The notes: a model not told the origin generated them from the letters alone. A stretch of 22,802 bases of DNA from Candidatus Omnitrophota bacterium (GCA_018829455.1 JAHJUB010000050.1:1-22802), one strand, 5' to 3'; numbered from the stretch's first letter, positions 14,507 through 22,703 are shown. Numbers and translations: made by a program.

Positions 14507-15260
14507 CAATTCTGTTACTTTCATTCCTCTCGGAACTACTAACCCCCATTTTTTGCACAGAGGGCGGTCTTACCTTTCAGTAAGACTCTTACGGTCGCCC
14601 GTAAGTTCGGACTATATCTTAATCCTTTCGGATCTTTGGCGTATAGTCTCTGAGGCTGCAGACAGAATGTTCTCTTTTGAATACCTCTTTTTTGTGTTTC
14701 TTGGTAACTGAAAGACTAAATCTACGATTTTTTTAAATCCGTTAAGATTTAAATGCTCTTTCAGTTTAATGGTGTCAAGCACTTGCTTAAACACCAAATA
14801 TTCTTCGGCTTTCTGGGAATATAAAGAATGTTTTTTGAAGAACGGTATTAGTTTCTCCTGAAGATCTTTTCGATCTTTTATTATCAAAACCCATGTTTTA
14901 TCCTTTTCGCTTTTCGGATGGTTTAATTTCAGATAACCACATCCCAACCTTTTCTGAAAAGCTTCCAGAATATTTTTTCCACCAGGATTTTGACTTAGGT
15001 GAAACTCGGTAATGACCTGCCAGCCTAACGGCAAATCATTACGTTTACTAAATCCAACGTAAAAACATCCTTCACCTTCCGTAAAGCCCGTGAGGTATTC
15101 GTCCGAGATTATTCCGCTGCTTGCCTGCTGATTGTCTGCACACCTGGCATTTTCACTCGCCATAGAGATATGTTATCTCTATTAATTCATCTTGTCAAGT
15201 AGCCGGTGATTCACCAGAGTTTCCAGCATACAGCCAAATTTAAAGACAGCAAGGTCACTT
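14507..15260 (-). mobile_element. Group I intron at 23S position L2604 with LAGLIDADG gene
   Basis: The 754-nt insert follows exon CAAGACAGT and ends in G before TCGGTCTCTATC. P1 is a perfect six-pair helix, exon GACAGU with intron GCUGUC, U.G at the splice site. The core shows GCAGACAATCAGCAGG, TCAGAGACTATACGCC and AAGATATAGTCCGAAC, almost the same as in the L1931 intron. The insertion lies beside A2602 in the peptidyl-transferase centre. Confidence 0.93.
14612..15163 (-). CDS. LAGLIDADG homing endonuclease (single-motif) of the L2604 intron
   Basis: The 183-residue protein has one motif, EYLTGFTEGEGCFYV (about 22-36), as in dimeric I-CreI-type enzymes, followed by FHLSQN...ILEAFQKRLGCGYLK. 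It should cleave 23S genes near position 2604 as a homodimer. The only ATG (15,163) has no ribosome site and lies upstream of core element Q, so NARCADNQQAS is encoded by the ribozyme core. At the other end SAASETIRQRSERIKI and the stop TAG are read from the R, P8 and S core elements. The gene thus overlaps catalytic RNA at both ends, which fixes those residues regardless of protein function. Confidence 0.9.
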   Translation of the reverse strand: MASENARCADNQQASSGIISDEYLTGFTEGEGCFYVGFSKRNDLPLGWQVITEFHLSQNPGGKNILEAFQKRLGCGYLKLNHPKSEKDKTWVLIIKDRKDLQEKLIPFFKKHSLYSQKAEEYLVFKQVLDTIKLKEHLNLNGFKKIVDLVFQLPRNTKKRYSKENILSAASETIRQRSERIKI

Positions 15261-15318
15261 ACTGTCTTGCGACGTTCTAAACCCAGCTCACGTACCGCTT
15301 TAATGGGCGAACAGACCA

Positions 15319-15350
<32 letters not shown>

Positions 15351-15364
15351 GTGAGCCGACATCG

Positions 15365-15729
15365 CACGTTTGTCCATCGTTTCCGATGGCGTAGACTATA
15401 TCTCCACCTTGGTGAATCTCGTATTTCACCGAAGGGTCGGCGTGTGATAGCAACCATAAATTTTTTCTTCAGGAAATTGCTATCTCATCCTTTCGGAATC
15501 AGTCGTTACGGGGTCAAGACGGAAATTTATATTGAAACAGCGGTAACATAGTTGACTTTGCACCGCATCGCTCCATCTCCGAGTAAACTACCAATAATGA
15601 TGGAACGTTGCATTTCCGTCAGACTTCCCACGGTATTACCCTCGGACCTGCACTTTGCAGCCGTTAGGGCTTCACCGTTATAAGCCGATGCTTGCAATGA
15701 CATTTCTGCCATTTCACCCCACTTTTTTG
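15365..15729 (-). mobile_element. Group I intron at 23S position L2500 with decayed endonuclease gene
   Basis: The 365-nt insert follows exon GGCACCT and ends in G before CGATGTCGG. P1 is exon CACCU with intron GGGUG. P7 candidates are GTAACGACTGAT and GATATAGTCTACG. GATAGCAA/TTGCTATC and CCATCG-GAAA-CGATGG are clear hairpins. Its core differs from the other three introns, suggesting separate origin. Confidence 0.85.
15576..15712 (-). pseudogene. Remnant of a LAGLIDADG endonuclease gene in the L2500 intron
   Basis: Within a 61-codon open frame (15,527-15,712), TEMQRSIIIGSLLGDGAMRCK is a classic first LAGLIDADG motif with its following residues. The frame then runs into NYVTAVSI and stops. 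Intact relatives are about 150 residues or more, and no second part is visible in any frame before the P7 strand. The gene has been removed by deletion while the ribozyme core remains. Confidence 0.75.
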
Positions 15730-15804
15730 AGGTGCCAAACCACGTCGTCGATATGAACTCTTGGACGTGATAAGCCTGTTATCCCCAGAGTACCTTTTAT
15801 TCGA

Positions 15805-15845
<41 letters not shown>

Positions 15846-15955
15846 CCCGGCTTTCGCCTCTGCTCGAGATGTCTCTCTCGCAGTCAAGCCACCTTATGCC
15901 TTTACACTCAACAGCCGATTGCCAACCGGCCTGAAGTGACTTTTGGGCGCCTCCG

Positions 15956-16612
15956 TTACTCTTTAGGCAATAATGTTCGCCCGGTCAGGGGAATTTTATA
16001 ACTCATTTCCAAAAGGAGATTGGGACCGATCAGTTTCACGAATTCTGTTAGAGAATGACCCAATACGCAAATCTGGTAACCTTCTCTTTGTTTCCTGGGT
16101 TTTGCGTCAAGGCCGAACTTCTCTTGTAATAATCGTGACAGTCTTTCTACTTCTTCCCGCTGGTAGCATTGAGTATTAAGTATTACCGCGCGGGAATGGC
16201 GCCATTTGAGACTGCCGTCATCCATAAACCAGTAAGTTAGTGACTTCGGTGTAAGCCATCGTTTGATGGATTCCGGCACACACTTCCTGCCATCCTGGTA
16301 AAACTGATGGCCGTAGAAGCGTAAAGCGCCGTGACTGTAAGTTTGAAAACCTATCATTTCACACAATGTGCCGTTAGTCGCAGCGTGTAGTCTTGTTTTC
16401 GGCGGTGTGCGTACCCACTTTTGAAATATGCGGTAGAGGTGTTCTACATAAAAACGGTGTGCCGCTTTATGTTCCACCTTCAACCGGTAAGTTTTACCCT
16501 TATCCTGGGTTTCTAAGTGGGCGTCGCCCAGAAGCATACCAACCAAAACTTCGCGTTGATTTCTGGTTAGCTTGAGCGATTTCTTATAGGTTTCAATCTC
16601 TCTGGAATACAT
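15956..16612 (-). CDS. LAGLIDADG homing endonuclease (two-motif) of the L2262 intron
   Basis: The 218-residue protein carries LVGMLLGDAHLE (about 23-34) and LTYWFMDDGSLK (about 125-136), the two helix motifs of a single-chain LAGLIDADG enzyme. Each ends in an acidic residue (D30 and D132/D133) expected to bind the metal. It should cut intron-free 23S genes near position 2262 and so drive homing. GGAGAAAGG precedes the ATG. The last codons leave the intron: L-L is followed by P-K-E-stop read from exon CCTAAAGAGTAA. The excised intron therefore has no stop codon, and full-length protein needs unspliced precursor. The frame is intact, so activity is plausible. Confidence 0.92.
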   Translation of the reverse strand: MYSREIETYKKSLKLTRNQREVLVGMLLGDAHLETQDKGKTYRLKVEHKAAHRFYVEHLYRIFQKWVRTPPKTRLHAATNGTLCEMIGFQTYSHGALRFYGHQFYQDGRKCVPESIKRWLTPKSLTYWFMDDGSLKWRHSRAVILNTQCYQREEVERLSRLLQEKFGLDAKPRKQREGYQICVLGHSLTEFVKLIGPNLLLEMSYKIPLTGRTLLPKE

Positions 16613-16921
16613 CCCTTTCTCCGTTAAGACCGAGCGTCCGCATAATACGGACTCTGTCTCGCGGCAGAGTTCAGACTATATCATCGACCTTTTTTAAAGG
16701 CCGCCTGGCGTATAGTCGTTGAGGGGTCCCAAAAAACAAGAACTTCCCTGCTGATTGTCCGCACTCGTCAGATTTTCACTCTTTTGTAGGGGCGCCATTT
16801 ATGGCGCCCGCGGGCTCGATGAATCGAGCCCCTACATTAAAGTACTGCAAGATACACCGGACTTCCCAGCATACAGCCAGATTTACCCCTGATGTTGCCA
16901 TCAGGGCGCCCCACTAAATTG
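15968..16921 (-). mobile_element. Group I intron at 23S position L2262 with LAGLIDADG gene
   Basis: The 954-nt insert follows exon GGTTGCCT and ends in G before CCTAAAGAG. P1 is exon GCCU with intron GGGC, with U.G at the splice site. P2 is CCCTGATG-GCAA-CATCAGGG. Core elements ACAATCAGCAGG, CTCAACGACTATACGCC and GATATAGTCTGAAC lie before the reading frame, so the endonuclease gene occupies the 3' peripheral region and reaches the splice site. A 50-bp GTAG palindrome pair sits in the same loop as in the L1931 intron. Confidence 0.92.
16786..16835. repeat. 50-bp GTAG palindrome pair inside the L2262 intron
   Basis: GTAG + GGGCGCCATTTATGGCGCCC, then GCG, then GGGCTCGATGAATCGAGCCC + CTAC. It is flanked by GATTTTCACTC on one side and ATTAAAGTACTG on the other, matching the flanks in the L1931 intron. 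Confidence 0.88.
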
Positions 16922-17396
16922 AGGCAACCGCCCCAGTCAAACTACCCGCCTGCCACTGTCCCTTTCCTGGATTCACAGGAAGAGGTTAGAATTTCAAAAG
17001 AATAAGGGTGGTATTTCACCGTTGGCTCCATCCCGGCTAGCGCCGGAACTTCAAAGCCTCCCACCTATCCTACACATATTATTTTAAAACCCAATGACAA
17101 GTTATAGTTAAGGTTCCGGGGTCTTTTCGTCTTGTTGCGGGTAAACCGCGTCTTCACGGATATCACAAATTCACCGGGTTTCTCGTTGAGACAGCGCTCC
17201 TGTCGTTACACCATTCGTGCAGGTCGGAACTCACCCGACAAGGAATTTCGCTCTAGTCTGTTACTTAAAGACCACGATCTTTTGTGGCGGGTTGATCATT
17301 TCTGTCAACCTCCTCCTGTCGCCAGGAGGTACGGACTATATCTTTATCCCACTTGGGACATCTAGCGTATAGTCTCTGAGGATGCCCAACCAAAAA

Positions 17397-17440
17397 CGAG
17401 ATTCTTCCCCTTCGTTTCACTCAAGGGTCAGAATGACACA
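17397..17440 (-). repeat. Short dispersed-type repeat inside the L1931 intron
   Basis: On the minus strand the piece begins TGTGTCATTCTGACCCTTG and ends GGGGAAGAATCTCG. CATTCTGA...GAATCTCG is a common form of intergenic repeat in other genomes. It lies between the Q and R elements, where the L2604 intron keeps its endonuclease gene. Confidence 0.5.
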
Positions 17441-17498
17441 GCATAGTTGAGCCTTTCCTGCTGATTGTCTGCACTCATCAGATTTTCACTCTATTTTC

Positions 17499-17548
17499 GT
17501 AGTGCGAGGCTTTCAGCCTCGCTGGCGACCCTGAAAGGGTCGCACTAC
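17499..17548. repeat. 50-bp GTAG palindrome pair inside the L1931 intron
   Basis: GTAG + TGCGAGGCTTTCAGCCTCGC, then a facing unit with GCGACCCTGAAAGGGTCGC + ACTAC. Same length and same intron position as the pair at 16,786-16,835, but different stem sequences. Confidence 0.88.
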
Positions 17549-17627
17549 ATTAAAGTACTGTGAGATACACCAGACTTTCCAGCATATAGCTAGATTTTAC
17601 TAAGGCTAACTTATTCCTCAATGATTA

Positions 17628-17671
<44 letters not shown>

Positions 17672-18490
17672 AGATCAGAGCTTCGGCTTGCGCCTAACCC
17701 CTCACGTTAACCTTCCGGCACCGGGCAGGTGTCAGTCCCTATACATCGTCTTGCGACTTAGCAGGGACCTGTGTTTTTATTAAACAGTCGCAGGAGCCAT
17801 TTCACTGCGGCCTTTTCGTCTCCAGTTTACACTAAAAACTACTCAGGCACCCCTTCTTCCGAAGTTACGGGGCAATTTTGCCGAGTTCCTTAACGAGAAT
17901 TATCCCGAGCGCCTTAGCATGTTCTGCCAGTCTACCTGTGTCGGTTTGCGGTACGGTTGCCACAACGACTCGCTTAGAGGCTTTTCTTGGCAGTTTGACT
18001 CGACCAGTGTCCCGCATCCGTGGACTTGGGCACCATTCGCCGTCGAGAGTTGTCCCTTGCGGGACAGTCCTCCGGTTTTACGGAGAACCACTCCCAGCCG
18101 GCTTAGACCGCAATACAATAAGCGGATGGTCTATCTTACTGCTTCCCCTCATCGCTGATAACGCCGTTACGGCAGGGCCGGAATATTAACCGGCTGTGCA
18201 TCATCTACGCCTTTCGGCCTCGACTTAGCCACCGCCTAACCCTGGGCGGATTGACCTTCCCCAGGAAACCTTAGACTTTCGGCGTCCCGAGTTTCCATCG
18301 GGATTTTCGCTACTTATGCTGACATACTCGCTTCCCATACCTCCACCTGTCCTCACGGTCAGGCTTCGCAGGCATAGGGAATGCTCCCCTACCAATGTTG
18401 CTCTTAAAGACACAATATTCCGCGACTTCGGTAACAGGCTTGAGCCCCGTTGAATTTTAGGCGCGCATTCACACCCTTGCGGGTATTCGG

Positions 18491-18553
<63 letters not shown>

Positions 18554-19705
18554 GGTGAACACACTTCCTTTACCACTTAGCCTGTATTTTGGGACCTTAG
18601 TCGGCGGTCTGGGCTGTTTCCCTTTCGACAACGAAGCTTAGCCCCCGCTGTCTGACTCCCCCGGTACAGAAAAACGGTATTCGGAGTTTGGTTGGAATAG
18701 GAAGGGTGGTGCCCTTCCGCATCCATCCAGTAGCTCTACCCCCGTTCTCTAATTCCGGAAGGCTAGCCCTAAAGCTATTTCGGGGAGAACCAGCTATCGC
18801 CGGGTTTGATTAGCCTTTCACTCCAACCCTCCGTTCATCCGAGTTGTTTTCAACCAACACCGGTTCGGACCTCCATCCCGTATTACCAGGACTTCATCCT
18901 GACCAAGGGTAGATCACCCGGCTTCGGGTCTACGCTACGCAACTGGACGCCCGATTAGGACTCGCTTTCGCTGCGGCTCCGCCGCTTAAAACGGCTTAAC
19001 CTTGCTGCGCATCGTAACTCGTCAGCTCATTCTTCAATAGGCACGCGGTGAGGCGTTTCCCGCAATCTTGCGACTTTGGGACATAGCCCTCCCGCTGGTT
19101 GTAAGTGTTTGGTTTCAGGTTCTATTTCACTCCCCTTCCGGGGTTCTTTTCGCCTTTCCCTCGCGGTACTAGTTCACTATCGGTCGAAAGCACATATTTA
19201 GCCTTTGCCCATGGTCGGGCTGGATTCACGCGGACCTTCCCGGGTTCCGCGTTACTCGGGAAAAAAGTTCACCGAGCCGTCAGTTTTTCGCCTACAGGAC
19301 TATTACCTTCTCTGGTCAGACTTTCCAGTCTGTTTGGCTAAACTTTCGGTTTGTAACTCGGCGGCCGGGCTGGACCCCGACCCAACTTCCTCCCACAACC
19401 CCTAACAAACAACGTCGTCCAGACTATTACGCCTGTTAGGTTTAGGCTCATCCCTGTTCGCTCGCCGCTACTGGGGGAATCACTTCGTTTTCTCTTCCTC
19501 AGGATACTGAGATGGTTCAATTCTCCTGGTTCGCCTTCCTGCCCTATGTATTCAGACAGGAATCTGAAGGGTTTACCTTCAGGGGTTGCCCCATTCGGAA
19601 ATCCCCGGATCAAAGTCTGTTAACGACTCCCCGGGGCTTATCGCAGTTAGCCACGTCCTTCATCGCTGGCTTTCGCCAAGGCATCCACCAAACACCCTTA
19701 TCTTA

Positions 19706-19724
19706 CTTGGCTACAGATCAAATT
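19706..19724 (-). other. 5' strand of the pre-23S processing stem
   Basis: AATTTGATCTGTAGCCAAG on the minus strand is the partner of 14,188-14,206. It continues the terminal helix of the mature 23S about 13 bases outwards. Confidence 0.8.
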
Positions 19725-19771
19725 GTCAAAGAACAGGTCTTCCTATAGGTCTTTCCATTTTGCAAACAAAT

Positions 19772-19801
19772 ATTATACCCCCTACTCTTTTTTCTTGTCA
19801 A
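19772..19801 (-). promoter_or_regulatory. Strong promoter of the stand-alone 23S gene
   Basis: TTGACA (19796-19801, minus strand), 18-bp spacer, perfect TATAAT (19772-19777), about 55 bases before the mature 5' end. It shows that the 23S is transcribed by itself, not from a 16S operon. Confidence 0.85.
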
Positions 19802-19864
19802 ATGCCGGGCAATTGCACCGCACAATTGACACTGGCCGCCGCCCAACCTATAATAATAAAGGTT

Positions 19865-19903
19865 GAGATTGCCGCGCCTGCCAAAAGCGAGGCTCGCAAT
19901 GAC
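19865..19903. repeat. GATTGCCGCGCC...CTCGCAATGACA repeat at the aldolase start
   Basis: Both ends match the repeats at 4,311-4,453 and 9,400-9,505. The right end supplies GCGAGG and the ATG used as the likely aldolase start. Confidence 0.6.
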
Positions 19904-20825
19904 AATAAAAATGAAAACAGGCAAACTGAAACAAATAATGGAGACCGCGTGTGCGCGGGGAATCGTGATACCGGCTTTCAATATCCCTTACCTACCGATG
20001 GCCGAAGCGGTCTGCGACGGCCTGAAGGAAACAAATGCTTTCGGAATGCTGGAGGTTGCCCGCCCGGATGTGGAAAAGTTCGGCGCGGAAAGTTTTGCCG
20101 CAGTCGCGGCCGAATACCGGAAATGGGCAGACCCTGACATTGTCAGCCTCCACCTGGACCACATCCCGGTTATTGATGAAGACCACCTGCCGGTTGACTG
20201 GCGCTCCCTGATTCAGGAGGGAATCTCAGCCGGCTACCACTCGGTGATGATTGACGGCTCCCGGCTCTCGCTAAAAGAGAACATCCGGGTTACCGCCGAA
20301 GTGGTCCGGATGGCGCATCCGGCCGGCGTCCTGGTGGAGGCGGAATTAGGCGCTGTCCTGGGGCACGAAACCGGCCCCATACCGCCTTACGAAGAGATAT
20401 TTGAAAAGAAGATCGGTTTTACCAAACCGGAAGAGGCGGCCCGTTTCGTAAAGGAGACCGGCGTAGATTTGCTTTCGGTCTCCTGCGGTTCAATCCACGG
20501 CGCCATCTCCGGCCTTGCCAAGGACCAGGCGAAGATACAAGCGAAGATTGACATTCAGCACCTTAAAAAACTACGTGAGGCAACCGGCGTGCCCCTGGTG
20601 TTGCACGGCGGTTCCGGCATCCAGAAAGCATACGTTCTGGAAGCGGTCAAGAACGGCATCACCAAAATTAATATCGGAACGGAAATCCGGCAGGCCTACG
20701 AACAGGCGCTGGCAAAAACCAACAACGACGTAAAGTCCGGCCAGGCAGCCGTAACGGAAAAGGTAAAGGAACTTGTCTTGAAGGAATACGGTATTCAAAA
20801 CTCGGCTTCTATAATCGCAAAATAA
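19899..20825 (+). CDS. Class II fructose-bisphosphate aldolase-family protein
   Basis: The 308-residue protein has the class II aldolase landmarks: LHLDH (catalytic D87, zinc H88), VEAELGAVLGHE (E149), SVSCGSIHG (zinc H200), LVLHGGSGI (zinc H236) and the phosphate-binding ITKINIGTEIR. It is a zinc enzyme expected to split or join ketose 1,6-bisphosphates with dihydroxyacetone phosphate. Fructose or tagatose preference is not readable, and HIP replaces the usual HG after D-H. The start is ATG 19,899 or ATG 19,911. The first has GAGG six bases upstream, but both lie in or beside a repeat. It stands divergent from the 23S gene and converges on the decarboxylase remnant. Confidence 0.87.
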   Translation: MTIKMKTGKLKQIMETACARGIVIPAFNIPYLPMAEAVCDGLKETNAFGMLEVARPDVEKFGAESFAAVAAEYRKWADPDIVSLHLDHIPVIDEDHLPVDWRSLIQEGISAGYHSVMIDGSRLSLKENIRVTAEVVRMAHPAGVLVEAELGAVLGHETGPIPPYEEIFEKKIGFTKPEEAARFVKETGVDLLSVSCGSIHGAISGLAKDQAKIQAKIDIQHLKKLREATGVPLVLHGGSGIQKAYVLEAVKNGITKINIGTEIRQAYEQALAKTNNDVKSGQAAVTEKVKELVLKEYGIQNSASIIAK

Positions 20826-20829
20826 CCAT

Positions 20830-21193
20830 TCAGGTGTTGTTTAATATCTCCGCCACCATCTTTACCCGGTCAAAATCGGCATCCGGTAACGTACTGATGC
20901 ATGGTTTGAACGGTACCGACCGGTGTCCGGTACTCGGTAATAATCCGGTCGTCAATCTCTTCCCGGATAACTTCGATTTCCGCATCATACTTTACTTCTA
21001 TCCCGCCGGTCCGGGCCCAGATTGTACCGCCTACTGCCCGGACGATGTCGTTCCGACTCATCCCATCGTATTCCTTAGGCAGGGTCCCATTGGCAAGATT
21101 GACAGCAAGCCAGTGGTCAAAGTTCGGCACATAAGGGATCCGGTCACCCCTCTCCCCCTTCAGCACCCGGGTATAGTTCTCCCTTTTAGTCAT
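20830..21193 (-). pseudogene. Uroporphyrinogen decarboxylase-like gene reduced to its ends
   Basis: Starting at ATG 21,193 (GGGAGAG upstream), the frame reads TKRENYTRVLKGERGDRIPY, then WLAVNLANGTLP, SRNDIVRAVGGTIWARTG and ITEYRTPVGTV. This is the first ~105 residues of URO-D-superfamily proteins that usually have about 350-400. It then stops at 20,870. In another frame just downstream, DADFDRVKMVAEILNNT-stop looks like the normal C-terminus. Some 250 codons have been deleted between them. It is not expected to function. Its loss leaves the neighbouring LacI-type regulator without an obvious target gene here. Confidence 0.8.
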
Positions 21194-21216
21194 ATTCGAC
21201 TCTCCCAAAAATAAAT

Positions 21217-21239
21217 ACTTGGTGCCATATCAACCAAGT
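21217..21239. promoter_or_regulatory. Inverted repeat between divergent genes, candidate operator
   Basis: ACTTGGT-N9-ACCAAGT, seven-base perfect arms, lies between the decarboxylase remnant and the LacI-type gene. A nearby TGCCA/TGGCA pair overlaps it. Its role is inferred only from position. Confidence 0.4.
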
Positions 21240-21279
21240 GTTTGGCATGGCACTGAGACACATGAGGCACGTCGGGCAC

Positions 21280-21307
21280 TTGACAAAATAAAAGATTGTG
21301 TTAAAAT
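21280..21307 (+). promoter_or_regulatory. Promoter of the LacI-type gene
   Basis: TTGACA (21280-21285), 16-bp spacer, TAAAAT (21302-21307), 43 bases before the ATG. Confidence 0.7.
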
Positions 21308-21325
21308 ATCTGTTGAAACAATTCA

Positions 21326-21339
21326 CTGAAAGGTTTCAG
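21326..21339 (+). promoter_or_regulatory. Candidate LacI-family operator
   Basis: CTGAAAGGTTTCAG has perfect six-base arms and lies just after the predicted start point. LacI-family operators often have the form TGAAA-N-N-TTTCA, so autoregulation is likely. Confidence 0.55.
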
Positions 21340-21349
21340 GGAATATATT

Positions 21350-22403
21350 ATGGAAGCAACGAAAGAAAGAGCAGTCAACCTTAAGAATGTTGCGGAAAGA
21401 GCCGGTGTTTCTCTCACAACCGCTTCTTAATGTTTTAAACAATCGTCCTTCCATCAGCGAGGAGACCAGGCAAAGAGTATGGGATGCAAAAAGAGAACTT
21501 GGCTATCAGCCCAACCTAAATGCCAGAAACCTAAGGAAAGGAATAGTTTCCTCCGCATTACGCACCAAGAACATAGGTCTGATAATCATAGAGTCCCGGC
21601 CAAACGACCCCATAAACGTTCCACTGATTAAAGTATTCTCCAGAGAAGCCCAAAAAAGAGACTGCCACCCGATGTTTCTGCATATTCCTTACGGGACTAA
21701 CGAAGAAAGAAACCTGCCTCTCTTATTGAGAGAAAAGAACCTTGACGGCTTTCTCCTTACCGGAGTTCTCGGCAAAAGAGACATTGACTTCTTCGGCTCT
21801 CTTAACATACCGTTTGTTATTTATGGAAGTTACGATGTAGGCCCGGAAATTTCTCTGGTTAAACCGGACGTTGTGGAAGAAGTAATCCGGGGGATGAACC
21901 ATCTCTTTTCTCTCGGCCACAGGAAAATAGGCCTTATCTCTGAGATTCTTGATTACGATTACCATAAAGAGATTTTGAAAGGTTACCGGGAGGCCTACCG
22001 GAGGAAAGGGTTGAAACTTAAAAAAGAATGGATTCAACAGAGCGGAGAAATTATGGAGGGCGGTTACAAACCCACCGAGGCAATTCTGAAATTACGGGAC
22101 GTTCCTTCCGCGCTTTTTGTTACTGACCACAGAATCGCCTGCGGAGTAGTTCAAACACTCCAGAAGCACGACATTATCGTCGGCAAGGATCTAAGCGTAA
22201 TCACGCTTTCCGGAATTGAGTATTCCAGTTTTAAGCCCCGCATCACCCAGATGAAAAGCGATATGGATGCTGTCGGAAAATTGCTGGTAAAAATACTTTG
22301 TGAAAAAATTTCTGATCCGGAGGCGCTGTCCTTAAAGATTACGGTGCCCGGTATGTTTGAAGAGGGCCAGACCTGCGGACCCAAGAAGGAGGTGACGCCA
22401 TAA
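21350..22403 (+). pseudogene. LacI-family transcription regulator with frameshift in the DNA-binding domain
   Basis: From ATG 21,350 the frame reads NLKNVAERAGVSLTTAS then stops at TAA 21,428. The next frame continues NVLNNRPSISEETRQRVWDA, the rest of the helix-turn-helix and hinge. It then has a complete sugar-binding domain (NIGLIIIESRPND, GFLLTGVLG, HLFSLGHRKIGLIS, ALFVTDHRIACGV) to 22,403. Dropping one T from CTTCTTAATG restores TTASNVLNNRPS, as in intact LacI proteins. So there is a one-base insertion, or a sequencing error. If real, DNA binding is lost. Its promoter and candidate operator are intact. It lies divergent from the decarboxylase remnant. Confidence 0.82.
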
Positions 22404-22426
22404 AACAGTGAACGGTAAATTTTGAG

Positions 22427-22586
22427 GTAGGACAGGCGTCCCGCCTGTCAAAATGTAGAGGAGTGGATTCCCGATTTAAACATTCGGGAATGACAAGCGG
22501 TAATTGTAGGGGAGGGGCTACGACCCCTCCCGAACGTAGTGCGAGGCTTTAGCCTCGCTTATGTAGGGGTCGCATTTATGCGACCC
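22427..22586. repeat. Run of five palindromes in the gap after the LacI gene
   Basis: This is the main content of the 336-bp gap 22,404-22,739. GTAG palindromes start at 22,427 (GGACAGGCGTCCCGCCTGTC), 22,506 (GGGGAGGGGCTACGACCCCTCCC-like), 22,536 (TGCGAGGCTTTAGCCTCGC) and 22,563 (GGGGTCGCATTTATGCGACCC). A fifth, GATTCCCG...CGGGAATGACA, lies at 22,463-22,493. No long gene is seen. Confidence 0.75.
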
Positions 22587-22597
22587 GCGTAGTTAAA

Positions 22598-22654
22598 ATG
22601 GAGGAGCAAATGGCACGGATAAAGAAAGCGGTACGGAAAGCGCTGGTGTTTTAG
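22598..22654 (+). CDS. Very short basic open frame, uncertain
   Basis: ATG at 22,598 or 22,610 opens a frame of 18 or 14 codons ending KKAVRKALVF-stop. GGAGGAG lies four bases before the second ATG. The peptide is basic and amphipathic. It may be a leader peptide, a remnant of a decayed gene, or chance. Nothing identifies it. Confidence 0.2.
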   Translation: MEEQMARIKKAVRKALVF

Positions 22655-22703
22655 GACAGGACATATGCACGAAGAAAGAAGTAAGCCAGAGAAATAATTC
22701 TTG

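Larger units (their letters stand above)
17253..17627 (-). mobile_element. Group I intron at 23S position L1931, no endonuclease gene
   Basis: The 375-nt insert follows the exon CCTAAGGT and ends in G before AGCGAAATTCC. P1 is clear: exon CUAAGGU pairs with intron GCCUUAG, with U.G at the splice site. The core has GCAGACAATCAGCAGG, TCAGAGACTATACGC and AAGATATAGTCC (P7). Thermotoga and Simkania are known to carry introns at this site. The place where an endonuclease gene could lie (between the Q and R elements) holds a short repeat, and a peripheral loop holds a 50-bp GTAG palindrome pair. Confidence 0.93.

Noticed and set aside
18955..19000. GC-rich palindrome CTGCGGCTCCGCCGC in the 23S exon as another inserted repeat
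   Set aside because: It falls where the normal 23S helix lies in E. coli and fits ordinary helix variation.
21387..21430. Programmed frameshift in the LacI-type gene
   Set aside because: No slippery heptamer, stimulatory hairpin or Shine-Dalgarno-like site precedes the stop. A simple indel explains it better.
22427..22586. Possible CRISPR array from regularly placed palindromes
   Set aside because: The units differ in sequence and spacing, and there are no unique spacers of constant length between identical repeats.
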